From Cyanobium sp. Cruz-8D1 (lineage in GTDB: Bacteria > Cyanobacteriota > Cyanobacteriia > PCC-6307 > Cyanobiaceae): a DNA stretch of 52,811 nucleotides. The notes under the pieces were generated by a model. It made no database searches and had not been told where the DNA came from. It saw nothing but the letters and a program-made list of their open reading frames with translations. The stretch covers positions 1 to 52,811 of the forward strand of contig NZ_JAGQCD010000025.1 in the NCBI RefSeq assembly GCF_024345975.1. The letters run 5' to 3'. Below are positions 15,301 to 21,735 of this stretch, piece after piece (positions within the stretch are counted from its first letter, which is position 1; each line of letters begins with the position of its first letter). The position numbers and the translations under genes are program-made.

Positions 15301-16110
15301 CAGCCCCAGTGGGGCCAGCGGCTGCCAGTCGGCCTTGGCGATGGCGTTGGTGCCGTTGGCCCAGCTGATCACCACGTGCTCGGGAAACAGCTTGGCGGCG
15401 GCATCGGCGGTGCCCTCCCCCTCCACCACCAGCACCGGTGCCTTGGGCCGTTCGCTCAGGCCAGGCAGGCCGTAGAGCGGCCGCAGTGCTGGCCACTCGC
15501 AGGAGAAGGGATCGCGGCGGCTGGGCCGGTGCCAGCCACCATCGAGCCACACCCGATGCAGAAAGGCCTTGCGGCCCTTGCCGCCCAGGCAGAGGCGCTG
15601 AATCCAGAACAGCTGGTTGCCTGCCGCATCGCGGTAGCACCACTGGGCGATGGCGCCCTGATCCAGGGTCGGCGGTGAGGCATCAGGGGGCGGGAGCTCG
15701 GGTTGCCGCCAGGGCCGGCCGCCGTGGCCGGGAAGTCCGGTGACAGCAGAGGGCCTGCCACCGTTGCCGGTGCCGGTGCTCACCGGCTGAGGCCGGTGCC
15801 GCCCGCTCCCGCCTGGCTCCAGGCCCAGGTGGCGCTCCACCTCCTCGTAGGCCTGGCGAAAACTCCAGCGCCGCACCCGCATCAGCAGGTCGATGCCGGT
15901 GCCACCACCACCGAGGTGGTCCTTGCCGCCGCACTGGTTGCAGAACCAGGAGCCGCTGCCGTCCCGGTCGTCAAAGCGGAAGCGGTCCCGCCCCCCGCAG
16001 GCCGGACAGGGCTGGTGGCGGTTGCTGAGCTGCTCAGCGCGTAGCCCCGCCAACGCCTCGAGGATCTCCCGCCAGCGGCCTGAGGCCGCCGTGAGCACGT
16101 CGGTTGTCAT
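12337..16110 (-). CDS. Primase-helicase interrupted by an intein
   Basis: 1257 residues as encoded, 909 after splicing. Residues ~35-62 form a zinc finger (CPACGGRDRFRFDD ... WFCNQCGG) like P4-type/CHC2 primases. Residues ~225-300 form a TOPRIM domain (VLVVEGEGTADAAAKLF, then TLWPDADAPGRKAM). The ring-helicase part follows: Walker A GGAGTGK, interrupted by the intein, then TTILKLFLRP, and Walker B-like VVFDEFEQNEQ. It would unwind and prime phage DNA at the fork. The gene starts the minus-strand unit, 15 bases after a ribbon-helix-helix gene, divergent from the SF2 helicase. The intein splits the P-loop, so helicase activity depends on splicing. Confidence 0.9.
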   Translation of the reverse strand: MTTDVLTAASGRWREILEALAGLRAEQLSNRHQPCPACGGRDRFRFDDRDGSGSWFCNQCGGKDHLGGGGTGIDLLMRVRRWSFRQAYEEVERHLGLEPGGSGRHRPQPVSTGTGNGGRPSAVTGLPGHGGRPWRQPELPPPDASPPTLDQGAIAQWCYRDAAGNQLFWIQRLCLGGKGRKAFLHRVWLDGGWHRPSRRDPFSCEWPALRPLYGLPGLSERPKAPVLVVEGEGTADAAAKLFPEHVVISWANGTNAIAKADWQPLAPLGLAGRAVTLWPDADAPGRKAMARLAALLSEQGCRVQLVEPPADLPQGWDLADADWTPRQAARQLSKAAQPWMPSETDAAGRSDGAAPPPPPAPASPMSAAPFLCLGFDGDSYYYQPHNTGQVMRLSRSAHTATNLVALASLSYWETLYPSRTGINWAAAASDLFEQQASIGVYDPERVRGRGAWLDEGRVIFHLGDRLNVDGRPCSVLQPPASRFFYEQARHLDGPGDLPLPDAEAMQIRFIAERFRWEMPASAHFLLGWLVLAPVCGALNWRPHIWLTGGAGTGKAQPHSARVLTPAGWRRMGDIEVGDLVSTPDNGFARVRGKYPQGLQATYRITFADGRSTRATADHLWKVRLNHAWRIRTTAEMIEILATGTRQSRSLAVPLCQAMTVRNGGAASLLPLHPYALGVMLGNGCFSACGGINLTDFDQEVVDRVRLCLEGSPFCLFHTNVDGRYRLGDLSRYGKQTRQTIKDLRLLGTHSHTKFIPRAYLEASIENRAELLKGLMDTDGTADKTGGISFCTVSKQLRDDVLELVRSLGGIAKVGTRRTSYTYNGEKRQGRTAFNISIRLPDPTIVFSLPRKLERVSPTHQYADCLYLNVVSIDPCEPEECSCIAIDHPDRLYVTDDFVVTHNTTILKLFLRPLLGGVVQSATGGTTEAGLRGTLKSDAIPVVFDEFEQNEQKDKLIVQNVLALARIASSEGGKIYKGTTSGGANSFEIRSMFCVSSINVSLIQKADIDRFCVLGLRKDPMDKSEWLDFEREIATVATIDNGRALIHRTLQQLPVIIENARVLAQALGRRFGQRFGDQHGTLLAGAWSLEAAGGGHLNLVMADQWLDQMDWQHQQPDHTEADEIKCRDTILQQIVRHDIGAEASFGEMVRCVALQESLAGTLWDRLVPVLGRYGLRVFRAGQPLPDGERAEGHFLAVANANAQLDHVLRSTPWSGGAHRSALRRIDGAYLPKRVVHFAGIGTKRCVMVPIDAADLENV
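13405..14448 (-). other. Class 3-type intein in the primase-helicase
   Basis: 348 residues (555-902 of the precursor). It begins with Ala (AQPHSARVLTPAGW); block B is GRSTRATADHLW with Thr at 7, His at 10 and Trp at 12; block F has Cys882 in CSCIAIDHPDRLYVT; block G is FVVTHN followed by Thr. The Trp-Cys-Thr triplet and non-nucleophilic first residue mark a class 3 intein. LAGLIDADG motifs are ALGVMLGNGCFSACG and LLKGLMDTDGTAD. It has the same length and insertion site type as the terminase intein, but the sequences are clearly diverged, so it is not a recent copy. Confidence 0.9.
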
Positions 16111-16125
16111 GGGTGTAGCTGCAGC

Positions 16126-16320
16126 TCAACGACGCTCAGCAGCTGCCGACAACACAGGCCCTGGCACGGCCGAGGCGCACGTCTCTGCCGCGATCGCGGC
16201 ATCGATCACCTGGCGCAGCACCGCCGAGCGGCTGAGGGTGCCGTGGGAGCGGCGCTGGTCAAGCCAAGCCAGCTGCGCCTCGGTGATGGAGACGCTCAGG
16301 GGCGGCGCAAAGGAGGCCAT
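16126..16320 (-). CDS. Ribbon-helix-helix DNA-binding protein
   Basis: 64 residues from ATG 16320, preceded by AGGAGG-type sequence on the + strand mirror and placed at the divergent control region. It contains a short beta strand (PLSVSITEAQ) followed by two helices (LAWLDQRRSHGTLSRSAVLRQ and onward), the CopG/Arc/MetJ layout. Such small dimeric proteins repress phage promoters. It is the first gene of the leftward unit and could recognise the GTTAGA half-sites flanking its own promoter. The role is inferred. Confidence 0.7.
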   Translation of the reverse strand: MASFAPPLSVSITEAQLAWLDQRRSHGTLSRSAVLRQVIDAAIAAETCASAVPGPVLSAAAERR

Positions 16321-16322
16321 GG

Positions 16323-16381
16323 ATGTCTGACGTTCTGAGCACACCCTAAGCCCGCCCGGCAGGGCTTGATAAGTTAGACAT
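16323..16381. promoter_or_regulatory. Divergent control region with GTTAGACAT-type inverted half-sites
   Basis: ATGTCTGAC at 16323-16331 and GTTAGACAT at 16373-16381 match as an inverted repeat at eight of nine positions, flanking the short gap between the ribbon-helix-helix gene and the SF2 helicase gene. Between them lies an AGCCC/GGGCT stem. The half-site resembles GTTAGAT in the 12.1-12.3 kb cluster, suggesting a shared regulator. Confidence 0.55.
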
Positions 16382-16393
16382 TGCTGAGCTCCT

Positions 16394-17857
16394 ATGCCCA
16401 GCGCAAAGCTTGCCGTCTCGCCCATGGCCCCGATCGTCCTGCGCGACTACCAGCAGCAGCTGCTGGCCGACCTCCGCGCAGCCCTCAAGGTCCACCGCCG
16501 GGTCTGTGCCGTCATGCCCACTGGTGCGGGCAAGGGCCAGACCATCGGCGCCATCGTCCAGGGCGCAGCCGGCAAGGGCCGGCGGGTGCTGGTGCTGGCC
16601 CACCGGGCTGAACTGATCGAGCAGCTGAGCGGCACCGTGCGGGCCTGGGGCCTTGAGCCAGATGTGATCGCGCCCGGCCACCGGCTGCAGGGCCGACAGG
16701 TGGCGGTGGGTTCGGTGCAGACCGTGGCCCGGCGGCTGGGGCAGCTGCCGCCGCCGGATCTGATCATTCAGGACGAGGCCCACCACCTGGTCGCCGGCAA
16801 CGTCTGGGGCCGGATCATCGAGGCCTGGCCTGGCGCCCACCTGATCGGCAAGACCGCCACTCCGGAACGCCTCGACGGGAAGGGACTGGGCGTAGAGGCC
16901 GGCGGCTATTTCGAGGCCCTGGTGCTCGGCCCCTCAGCGGCCTGGCTGGTGGAGCAGGGCTGGCTGGCCAGGCCCAAGGTCTTCTCCTGGCCAGGGGCCA
17001 GGAACAGCAAACTCCGCCGGCGGATGGGCGAGTTCGACCTGGAGCAGGCGGCACGCGCCTACGGGGACCGGGCCGCCATTGGCGATGCGGTGTCGCACTA
17101 CCGCCGCCGGCTGCATCCGGGCACCGCCATCTGTTTCTGCTGCACCATCGAGCACGCCGAGCAGATGGCCGGTGCCTTCCGCGCTGCGGGAATCCGGGCC
17201 GCATCGGTGAGCGGCGGCACGCCGGCCGAGGAGCGCAAACGCCTGATCGCCGGGCTCGGCACTGGGGAGGTGGAAGTGCTCAGCAGCTGCATGATCGTTT
17301 CTGAGGGCACCGACATCCCCTCAGTCGGCGGCGCGATCCTGATGCGCCCCACCGCTTCCCTGAGCCTCTATCTGCAGATGGTCGGCCGGGCTCTGCGGCC
17401 CGCGCCGGGGAAACAGGAGGCGGTGATCCTCGATCACGTCGGCAACGCCCATCGTCATGGCCTGCCGACGGATGAACGCGAGTGGAACCTGGCCGGCCGG
17501 CGCCGGCGGGAAAGCGTCTCGATCCCGATCAAGGACTGCCCGGTCTGCTTCTGCAGCTGTCCCAGCGCCGCCCAGGTGTGTCCTGACTGCGGCCACCTGT
17601 TCCTCGCCGAGGAACGCGATGAGCAGCGGCGCGGGTTGCAGCAGCTGGAGGGCGAGCTGGTTGAAGTCACGGGCGCCGCCCGCCACCGGCCCAAACCCAG
17701 GCAGCAGCAGAGGCCCCGGCGCACGCACCCTGCAGCCGGATGCCGCACCTTCGAGCAGCTGCTGCAGCGCGAGCAGGAGCGTGGCTACAAACCAGGCTGG
17801 GCCCGGCATGTGTGGGCGGCAAGGCAGCACCACACGGCCAAGAGCGGTACGCTTTGA
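16394..17857 (+). CDS. SF2 DNA helicase (DEAH box)
   Basis: 487 residues. Motif Q/I: LRDYQQQLL and MPTGAGKGQT (Walker A); motif II: IIQDEAHH; motif III: GKTATPER; motif V/VI: SEGTDIPSVGGAIL and QMVGRALRPAPGK. A zinc-binding segment follows at about residues 375-400 (CPVCFCSCPSAAQVCPDCGH), then a basic tail. This is the type of ATP-dependent helicase phages use in replication or recombination. It opens the rightward operon; an in-frame ATG at 16424 (MAPIVLRDYQ) is the alternative start. Confidence 0.92.
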   Translation: MPSAKLAVSPMAPIVLRDYQQQLLADLRAALKVHRRVCAVMPTGAGKGQTIGAIVQGAAGKGRRVLVLAHRAELIEQLSGTVRAWGLEPDVIAPGHRLQGRQVAVGSVQTVARRLGQLPPPDLIIQDEAHHLVAGNVWGRIIEAWPGAHLIGKTATPERLDGKGLGVEAGGYFEALVLGPSAAWLVEQGWLARPKVFSWPGARNSKLRRRMGEFDLEQAARAYGDRAAIGDAVSHYRRRLHPGTAICFCCTIEHAEQMAGAFRAAGIRAASVSGGTPAEERKRLIAGLGTGEVEVLSSCMIVSEGTDIPSVGGAILMRPTASLSLYLQMVGRALRPAPGKQEAVILDHVGNAHRHGLPTDEREWNLAGRRRRESVSIPIKDCPVCFCSCPSAAQVCPDCGHLFLAEERDEQRRGLQQLEGELVEVTGAARHRPKPRQQQRPRRTHPAAGCRTFEQLLQREQERGYKPGWARHVWAARQHHTAKSGTL

Positions 17858-17862
17858 CGTAC
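17847..17862. promoter_or_regulatory. GTAC-type palindrome ahead of the YefM-YoeB pair
   Basis: GTACG, six bases, CGTAC, overlapping the end of the helicase gene and 17 bases before the antitoxin start. YefM-YoeB systems autoregulate through palindromes with a GTAC-containing core, so this is a fair operator candidate. Confidence 0.45.
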
Positions 17863-17878
17863 GGGTGAAGGCCATGTC

Positions 17879-18121
17879 ATGACCACTGTGTCCGCCACAG
17901 AAGCCCGCAAGCGGCTCTACGCCCTGATCGACGAGGTGGGGCAGTCCCACGAGCCGGTGCAGATCACCGGCAAGCGGAGCAACGCTGTGCTGCTGTCCCA
18001 GGACGACTGGCGCGCCATCCAGGAGACCCTGCATCTGGTCTCGATCCCTGGCATGCGTGAATCGATCATCGAGGGGATGGCGACCGATGTCTCCGAACTG
18101 AGCACCGAACCGGGCTGGTGA
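17879..18121 (+). CDS. yefM: Antitoxin of the Phd/YefM family
   Basis: 80 residues. The N-terminal DNA-binding part reads TVSATEARKRLYALIDEVGQ, then PVQITGKRSNAVLLSQDDWRAIQETL, the typical YefM fold; the C-terminal acidic tail (DVSELSTEPGW) would wrap the toxin. It neutralises the downstream YoeB-like mRNA interferase and represses the operon. The toxin gene overlaps its last four bases. A GTAC palindrome lies upstream. The pair probably stabilises the prophage or acts as a defence module. Confidence 0.9.
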   Translation: MTTVSATEARKRLYALIDEVGQSHEPVQITGKRSNAVLLSQDDWRAIQETLHLVSIPGMRESIIEGMATDVSELSTEPGW

Positions 18122-18387
18122 GCTGGACGGTCCTCTTCACCAAGCAGGCCCAGAAGGACGCTCGCAAACTCGCTTCCGCATCCCCTGCTCTCAAGCAGAA
18201 AGCTCAGGCCCTGCTGGACATCCTTGCCGTCGACCCCTATCAGCAGCCCCCTCCCTACGAGGCCCTGGTCGGCGATCTGCGAGGGGCCTGCTCAAGGCGC
18301 ATCAACATCCAGCACCGCCTCGTGTATCAGGTGCTGGAGGAGGAGCAGATCGTGAAGGTGCTGCGGCTCTGGAGCCACTACGAGTAG
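18118..18387 (+). CDS. yoeB: Toxin of the YoeB family (mRNA interferase)
   Basis: 89 residues from a GTG that overlaps the antitoxin stop. Family landmarks are present: SWTVLFTKQAQKDARKL at the start, EALVGDLRGACSRRINIQHRLVYQV in the middle and VLRLWSHYE at the C-terminus, where the conserved His-Tyr of YoeB sits. YoeB binds the ribosomal A site and cleaves mRNA when the antitoxin is degraded. Length and end residues are normal, so the toxin looks intact. Confidence 0.92.
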   Translation: MSWTVLFTKQAQKDARKLASASPALKQKAQALLDILAVDPYQQPPPYEALVGDLRGACSRRINIQHRLVYQVLEEEQIVKVLRLWSHYE

Positions 18388-18408
18388 CCCCGCCCGGCAA
18401 CAGGAGGC

Positions 18409-18786
18409 ATGGCCTCCTCCCCCAGCGAACACGAGATCCAGCAGCGCATCCGCCTGGCCTGCGGCCGCGGGGCGGTGCGGCTCTGGCGCAACAACACCGG
18501 TGCCCTGGTCGACCAGCAGGGACGCTTCGTGCGCTTTGGGCTGTGCAAGGGCAGCAGCGACCTGATCGGCCTGCGCTCGCTGGAGATCACGCCAGAGCTG
18601 GTCGGCCAGCGGCTCGCCCAGTTCGTCGCCCTGGAGATCAAGACAGCCCAGGGCGTGCTCAGACCGGAGCAGCAGGCTTTCCTGCGCCTCGTGCAGCAGC
18701 TCGGTGGCGTGGCGGCGGTCTGCCGCTCTGTGGAGGAGGCCGAGCAGCTGCTTGGCACCCCGAGGCAAGTGCTGCTGGGACACTGA
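18409..18786 (+). CDS. VRR-NUC domain nuclease
   Basis: 125 residues. The VRR-NUC pattern is clear: RLWRNNTGALVDQQGRF, then FGLCKGSSDLIGL with the catalytic Asp, then FVALEIKTAQGVL with the E-x-K pair, and QQAFLRLVQQLGGVAAVC. Stand-alone VRR-NUC proteins are common in phage, usually next to helicases, and act on branched or ended DNA. It lies between the toxin-antitoxin pair and a small coupled gene, in the same operon as the SF2 helicase. Confidence 0.9.
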   Translation: MASSPSEHEIQQRIRLACGRGAVRLWRNNTGALVDQQGRFVRFGLCKGSSDLIGLRSLEITPELVGQRLAQFVALEIKTAQGVLRPEQQAFLRLVQQLGGVAAVCRSVEEAEQLLGTPRQVLLGH

Positions 18787-18950
18787 TGGATCCGGCAGAA
18801 CTGCAGCAGCGGCTGAGGCGTCTCACCAAGGCCCACCCAGGCGAGCACCCCTACACCCTTGCTCTGAGATTGCAGGCAGAGACAGGGAAGGTGATCACTG
18901 GGCAGCTTGCCAAGCAGATCCTGCAGAAGCTCGGACAGGATCAGACCTGA
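18786..18950 (+). CDS. Small hypothetical protein coupled to VRR-NUC gene
   Basis: 54 residues (MDPAELQQRLRRLTKAHPGE ...). Its ATG overlaps the VRR-NUC stop in a TGATG arrangement, which together with helical, charged, low-arginine-noise sequence argues that it is translated. No domain recognised; it could be an accessory to the nuclease. Confidence 0.6.
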   Translation: MDPAELQQRLRRLTKAHPGEHPYTLALRLQAETGKVITGQLAKQILQKLGQDQT

Positions 18951-18997
18951 TATGCCAGGACGTGTCAGGAAGTGACTAGGAGTGCCAAGTTTGCCGT

Positions 18998-19750
18998 ATG
19001 GTTCGGGAAATCCCATTCAGGATCCTGAACGTGGCCATCACCTACGCGGAGCTGCTTGAGCACCAGGAGGAGAACCGCGCAGCGTTCGGTCGGATGCTGC
19101 TGAACTGGCGAAGAACCAACGGCTGGACCCAGTACACCGCCTGCAGCTGGGCGGAAGAGGCCGGCTTCGATGCGATCTCCTACGGCAACCTCTCGGTGAT
19201 CGAGCAGGGCAAGGCTGGCGAGCTGCGCCAGAAGGCCTTCTGGCAGCTGGGCGAGCTCAACCGCCGCATCGCCGAGAAGGACTGGGGACCGGTCAAGAGC
19301 CAGGCGATCAAGGACAAGCTCGAGAACGCCATCCCGCTGGGTGACGACGAGTGCCCGGCCTGGACGCCGCTGGAGCTCTGGGCCTGCTACTGCGGCCTCA
19401 GGGATGTGCCGGAAGCGTTCCAGACCACCCCCGCGCCGACCGTTGGTCAGCGCAAAGCCACGGAGCTCTCGGCCAAGTGGCGCAACCAGATGCGCCGGGT
19501 TGTCGATGAATGCGGCCTTGAGCCCAGCGACGCCCTGAATTCCCTGGCGGTCGAGGCCAGCGAAGAGCACCGCAAGCGCTTCTTTGCCGTGCTCACGGGC
19601 TTCGGCGACTACAAGCCAGAGGAGCTGGCGCCGCTGTGGATCGAGGGCGATCTCTACCAGCCCAAGCGCTGGCTGGACCAGTGGGAGGCCGCCAGCAGAA
19701 AGGGTGGGAAGCCCAGCGGCCGCAAAGGCAAGAAGCCAGTCACAGCCTGA
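18998..19750 (+). CDS. Phage protein with a possible XRE-like helix-turn-helix
   Basis: 250 residues. Residues ~28-60 (AAFGRMLLNWRRTNGWTQYT) resemble the first helices of an XRE-type HTH, though the recognition helix is not textbook (AISYGNLSVIEQGKAG). The remainder is helical and charged, ending in a lysine-rich tail (RKGGKPSGRKGKKP). It may be a regulator of the early region, as the next element after its stop is the 32-bp repeated element, or a replication protein. Function uncertain; coding status strong. Confidence 0.7.
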   Translation: MVREIPFRILNVAITYAELLEHQEENRAAFGRMLLNWRRTNGWTQYTACSWAEEAGFDAISYGNLSVIEQGKAGELRQKAFWQLGELNRRIAEKDWGPVKSQAIKDKLENAIPLGDDECPAWTPLELWACYCGLRDVPEAFQTTPAPTVGQRKATELSAKWRNQMRRVVDECGLEPSDALNSLAVEASEEHRKRFFAVLTGFGDYKPEELAPLWIEGDLYQPKRWLDQWEAASRKGGKPSGRKGKKPVTA

Positions 19751-19751
19751 T

Positions 19752-19783
19752 TGCTAGGAATTAACAGCCGCTGTGAGTGCGGC
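19752..19783 (+). promoter_or_regulatory. 32-bp repeated element, copy 2 (early side)
   Basis: Reads TGCTAGGAATTAACAGCCG then CTGTGAGTGCGGC, matching the minus-strand copy at 11132-11163 at 29 of 32 positions. It contains a GCCGC/GCGGC inverted repeat with a seven-base spacer. It lies 57 bases before the annealing-protein gene start. The common context of both copies, upstream and in gene orientation, supports a shared promoter/operator. Confidence 0.75.
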
Positions 19784-19840
19784 TTCCAGCAAAGAGCCCT
19801 AAGATCCGGGCCAGCGGGCAACCGCCCGATCCGATCCGTC

Positions 19841-20611
19841 ATGGCTCCACCCCTCAGGCCTCCAGAGGCCGACATTGAGGCGCCGCCGGCCATACCGGCC
19901 GACGCCACCCCCGAGCAACAGCTCACCCATGCCCTGGCCAGCTTTCAGGCCGAGGTGCCCCCCATCGCCGCCGCCGATCTGGCGGAGGTGGTGCACTCAG
20001 CCCGCCCCGCCTTCCGCCGCGGGATCGGCTGGTCCGCTCACCTGCGCGAGCAGCAAGGGCGCTCCCGGCTGCAGGTCACGGTGATGCATGTCGCCGGGGC
20101 CGAGCTCTGCAGCGAGTCCTGGGCTGATGAGGCCAGCGATCTGGCCGAAACCACCGGCCTGATGTTGGCGATGCTGCTGGGCATTCCTGTGTCCGCATCG
20201 GCTCGGGCTGTACAGCCCTATGCAGTTCCAGACGGGCAGATAGCTGAAGAGTCTGATGTGGATCCTACGCAGCAGGCTTGCCTCGATCGGCTGGTCGAAG
20301 GTCCGTCGGCTGAGGAGCCAGTCCCCCTGGCTGACTCCAGCGATGACGGCACTTCTGCAGACGGTGATCCAGCACTGGCTCCCCTCACCCCTGAGGAGGT
20401 CAGCGAGGTCCGCAGCCGTGTGCTCGACCTGTCCCAGGCCGCTCGCCAGGAGCTGACCAAGGCCTTCCGCGAGCACTTCCAGGTGCCACGCAATGCCCGC
20501 TCCATTGGTGATCGCATCACCCAGCGCCAGCACAGCGAGTTCATCGCGCTCTTCCTTGAAGAGGCGCAGGGTCAGGTGCAGCCCGAGCCTGCTGCGGAGC
20601 CAGGCCCATGA
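19841..20611 (+). CDS. Possible ERF-like single-strand annealing protein
   Basis: About 256 residues from the ATG at 19841 (MAPPLRPPEADIEAPP); longer frames run into the repeated element. Residues ~45-130 (DLAEVVHSARPAFRRGIGW ... VTVMHVAGAELCSESW ... LMLAMLLGIP) loosely follow the ERF core, in which a strand pair with a His-x2-G turn precedes a helix. The middle is acidic and probably disordered; the C-terminus has a helix (AARQELTKAFREHFQVP). Position before an ssDNA-binding protein and the existence of a PD-(D/E)XK exonuclease in the prophage fit a recombination role. The family call is tentative. Confidence 0.45.
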   Translation: MAPPLRPPEADIEAPPAIPADATPEQQLTHALASFQAEVPPIAAADLAEVVHSARPAFRRGIGWSAHLREQQGRSRLQVTVMHVAGAELCSESWADEASDLAETTGLMLAMLLGIPVSASARAVQPYAVPDGQIAEESDVDPTQQACLDRLVEGPSAEEPVPLADSSDDGTSADGDPALAPLTPEEVSEVRSRVLDLSQAARQELTKAFREHFQVPRNARSIGDRITQRQHSEFIALFLEEAQGQVQPEPAAEPGP

Positions 20612-20853
20612 GCGAGAGCCATCGCCCCCGGCCGCCACGCCGCTACGGCGAGCAGCCCCGCTCCCAGGCCGGCCGGCACTTCATCCAGACCCAGGTGCGC
20701 ACCGACGTCTACCTGCGGGTGCGCGAGCTGATGGAGGCCCGCAACCTCTCGGCGAGCGGAGCGGTGCATCACCTGCTGCGCGAACGCTTTGGTCTGCCGC
20801 CCCTTCCCCCGTTCGATCAACAACAAACGTCCACCGATTCGTCCCATGGCTAG
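20608..20853 (+). CDS. Small ribbon-helix-helix-like protein
   Basis: 81 residues; the ATG overlaps the previous stop (ATGA). After a basic, disordered start comes FIQTQVRTDVYLRVRELME and then ARNLSASGAVHHLLRERFG, a strand-helix-helix pattern like Arc/CopG proteins. Probably a regulator of the early operon or an accessory DNA-binding protein. The final residues overlap the next gene by eight bases. Confidence 0.6.
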   Translation: MSESHRPRPPRRYGEQPRSQAGRHFIQTQVRTDVYLRVRELMEARNLSASGAVHHLLRERFGLPPLPPFDQQQTSTDSSHG

Positions 20854-21427
20854 AGACATCTTCCGCACGCCCCTCGCCGAAGCGCGTTGGGCCCATCTTA
20901 TTGATCCCAGGCATCAGCTTGATCGCAGCAAACCTAAGGCCTGGACATGCGACCTGCTGCTGCCTAATAACAACGAGAAGGCCCAGTCCTTCCTGCTGGC
21001 GATGGAGGATCAGTTCATCGCCCTGCACGGCAGTCGCAAGCGCCGTGCCGAGAAGGGCTTCCCCTGGAAGCCCGACAAGGAGAAGCCGAGTGAGCTCACC
21101 GTGGTGCGCTTCAAGGTACCGCAGTTCCAGCGCCGCGACGGTTCCCTTTCGGAGGGGCCTCGCATCGTTGACGCGAAGAAGCAGCCCTGGGATGGGGCAG
21201 CGATTGGCAACGGTTCCAAGGTAATCATTGCCTTTGATATTTATAGCTGGGATGGGGAGAACGGCTGCGGCATGACCTTCCAGCCGCGTGCCGTTCAGGT
21301 CGTCGAGTTCGTGCCCTACGAGCAAGTCGATCCCACCGATGGCTTTGAGGAGGTCGATGGCTACACCACCACCGGCAGTGGTGCCGGTGATTGGAGCGCT
21401 GCCGACGACGGTGAGGAGTTGTTCTGA
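20846..21427 (+). CDS. Single-stranded DNA-binding protein, T7 gp2.5/DUF2815-like
   Basis: 193 residues from ATG 20846. The OB-fold-type pattern matches DUF2815: VVRFKVPQF, GPRIVDAKKQPWDGAAIGNG, SKVIIAFDIYSWDGENGCGM, RAVQVVEFVPYE. The C-terminus is acidic and ends in Phe (DWSAADDGEELF), as in T7 gp2.5 and SSB tails that recruit replication partners. It coats ssDNA during replication and recombination. It lies directly after the possible annealing protein and its stop overlaps the next ATG. Confidence 0.85.
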   Translation: MARDIFRTPLAEARWAHLIDPRHQLDRSKPKAWTCDLLLPNNNEKAQSFLLAMEDQFIALHGSRKRRAEKGFPWKPDKEKPSELTVVRFKVPQFQRRDGSLSEGPRIVDAKKQPWDGAAIGNGSKVIIAFDIYSWDGENGCGMTFQPRAVQVVEFVPYEQVDPTDGFEEVDGYTTTGSGAGDWSAADDGEELF

Positions 21428-21735
21428 TGCCGCTCGATCGTCAGGGCATCAGCTCCGGGGCCTGGAGCGGCAGGCCCCCTCACCTGCCCGGCCCTCAGCT
21501 GCCTGCGTTCTGCCGCACCCGCCGGCCAACCACCGTCGCGGTCACGGCCAGCAGCCTCATCGCCCTGCGCCTCCTGGTGCTGCTGGGGCTGGCGTTTCAG
21601 CTCAGCACCCTGCTGCTCGTGCTCGCCGGGCCCGTGCCGCCCCGGCAGATGACCAGCACCAACACCGTCTTCCGCCCCGATGCCGGCACTGATGCCGGTG
21701 AAGTCCCACCCGTCACACCGCACTCAGACCGATGA
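21427..21735 (+). CDS. Small single-pass membrane protein with a duplicated C-terminal tag
   Basis: 102 residues; the start overlaps the SSB stop (TGATG). One strong hydrophobic helix (SLIALRLLVLLGLAFQLST) lies at about residues 43-66. The last 28 residues start with an internal Met (MTSTNTVFRPDAGTDAG ... HSDR) and resemble the 19-residue frame at 22532-22591. The stop overlaps the KilA-N gene's ATG. No family recognised; the internal Met leaves open that only the 28-residue peptide is made. Confidence 0.55.
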   Translation: MPLDRQGISSGAWSGRPPHLPGPQLPAFCRTRRPTTVAVTASSLIALRLLVLLGLAFQLSTLLLVLAGPVPPRQMTSTNTVFRPDAGTDAGEVPPVTPHSDR

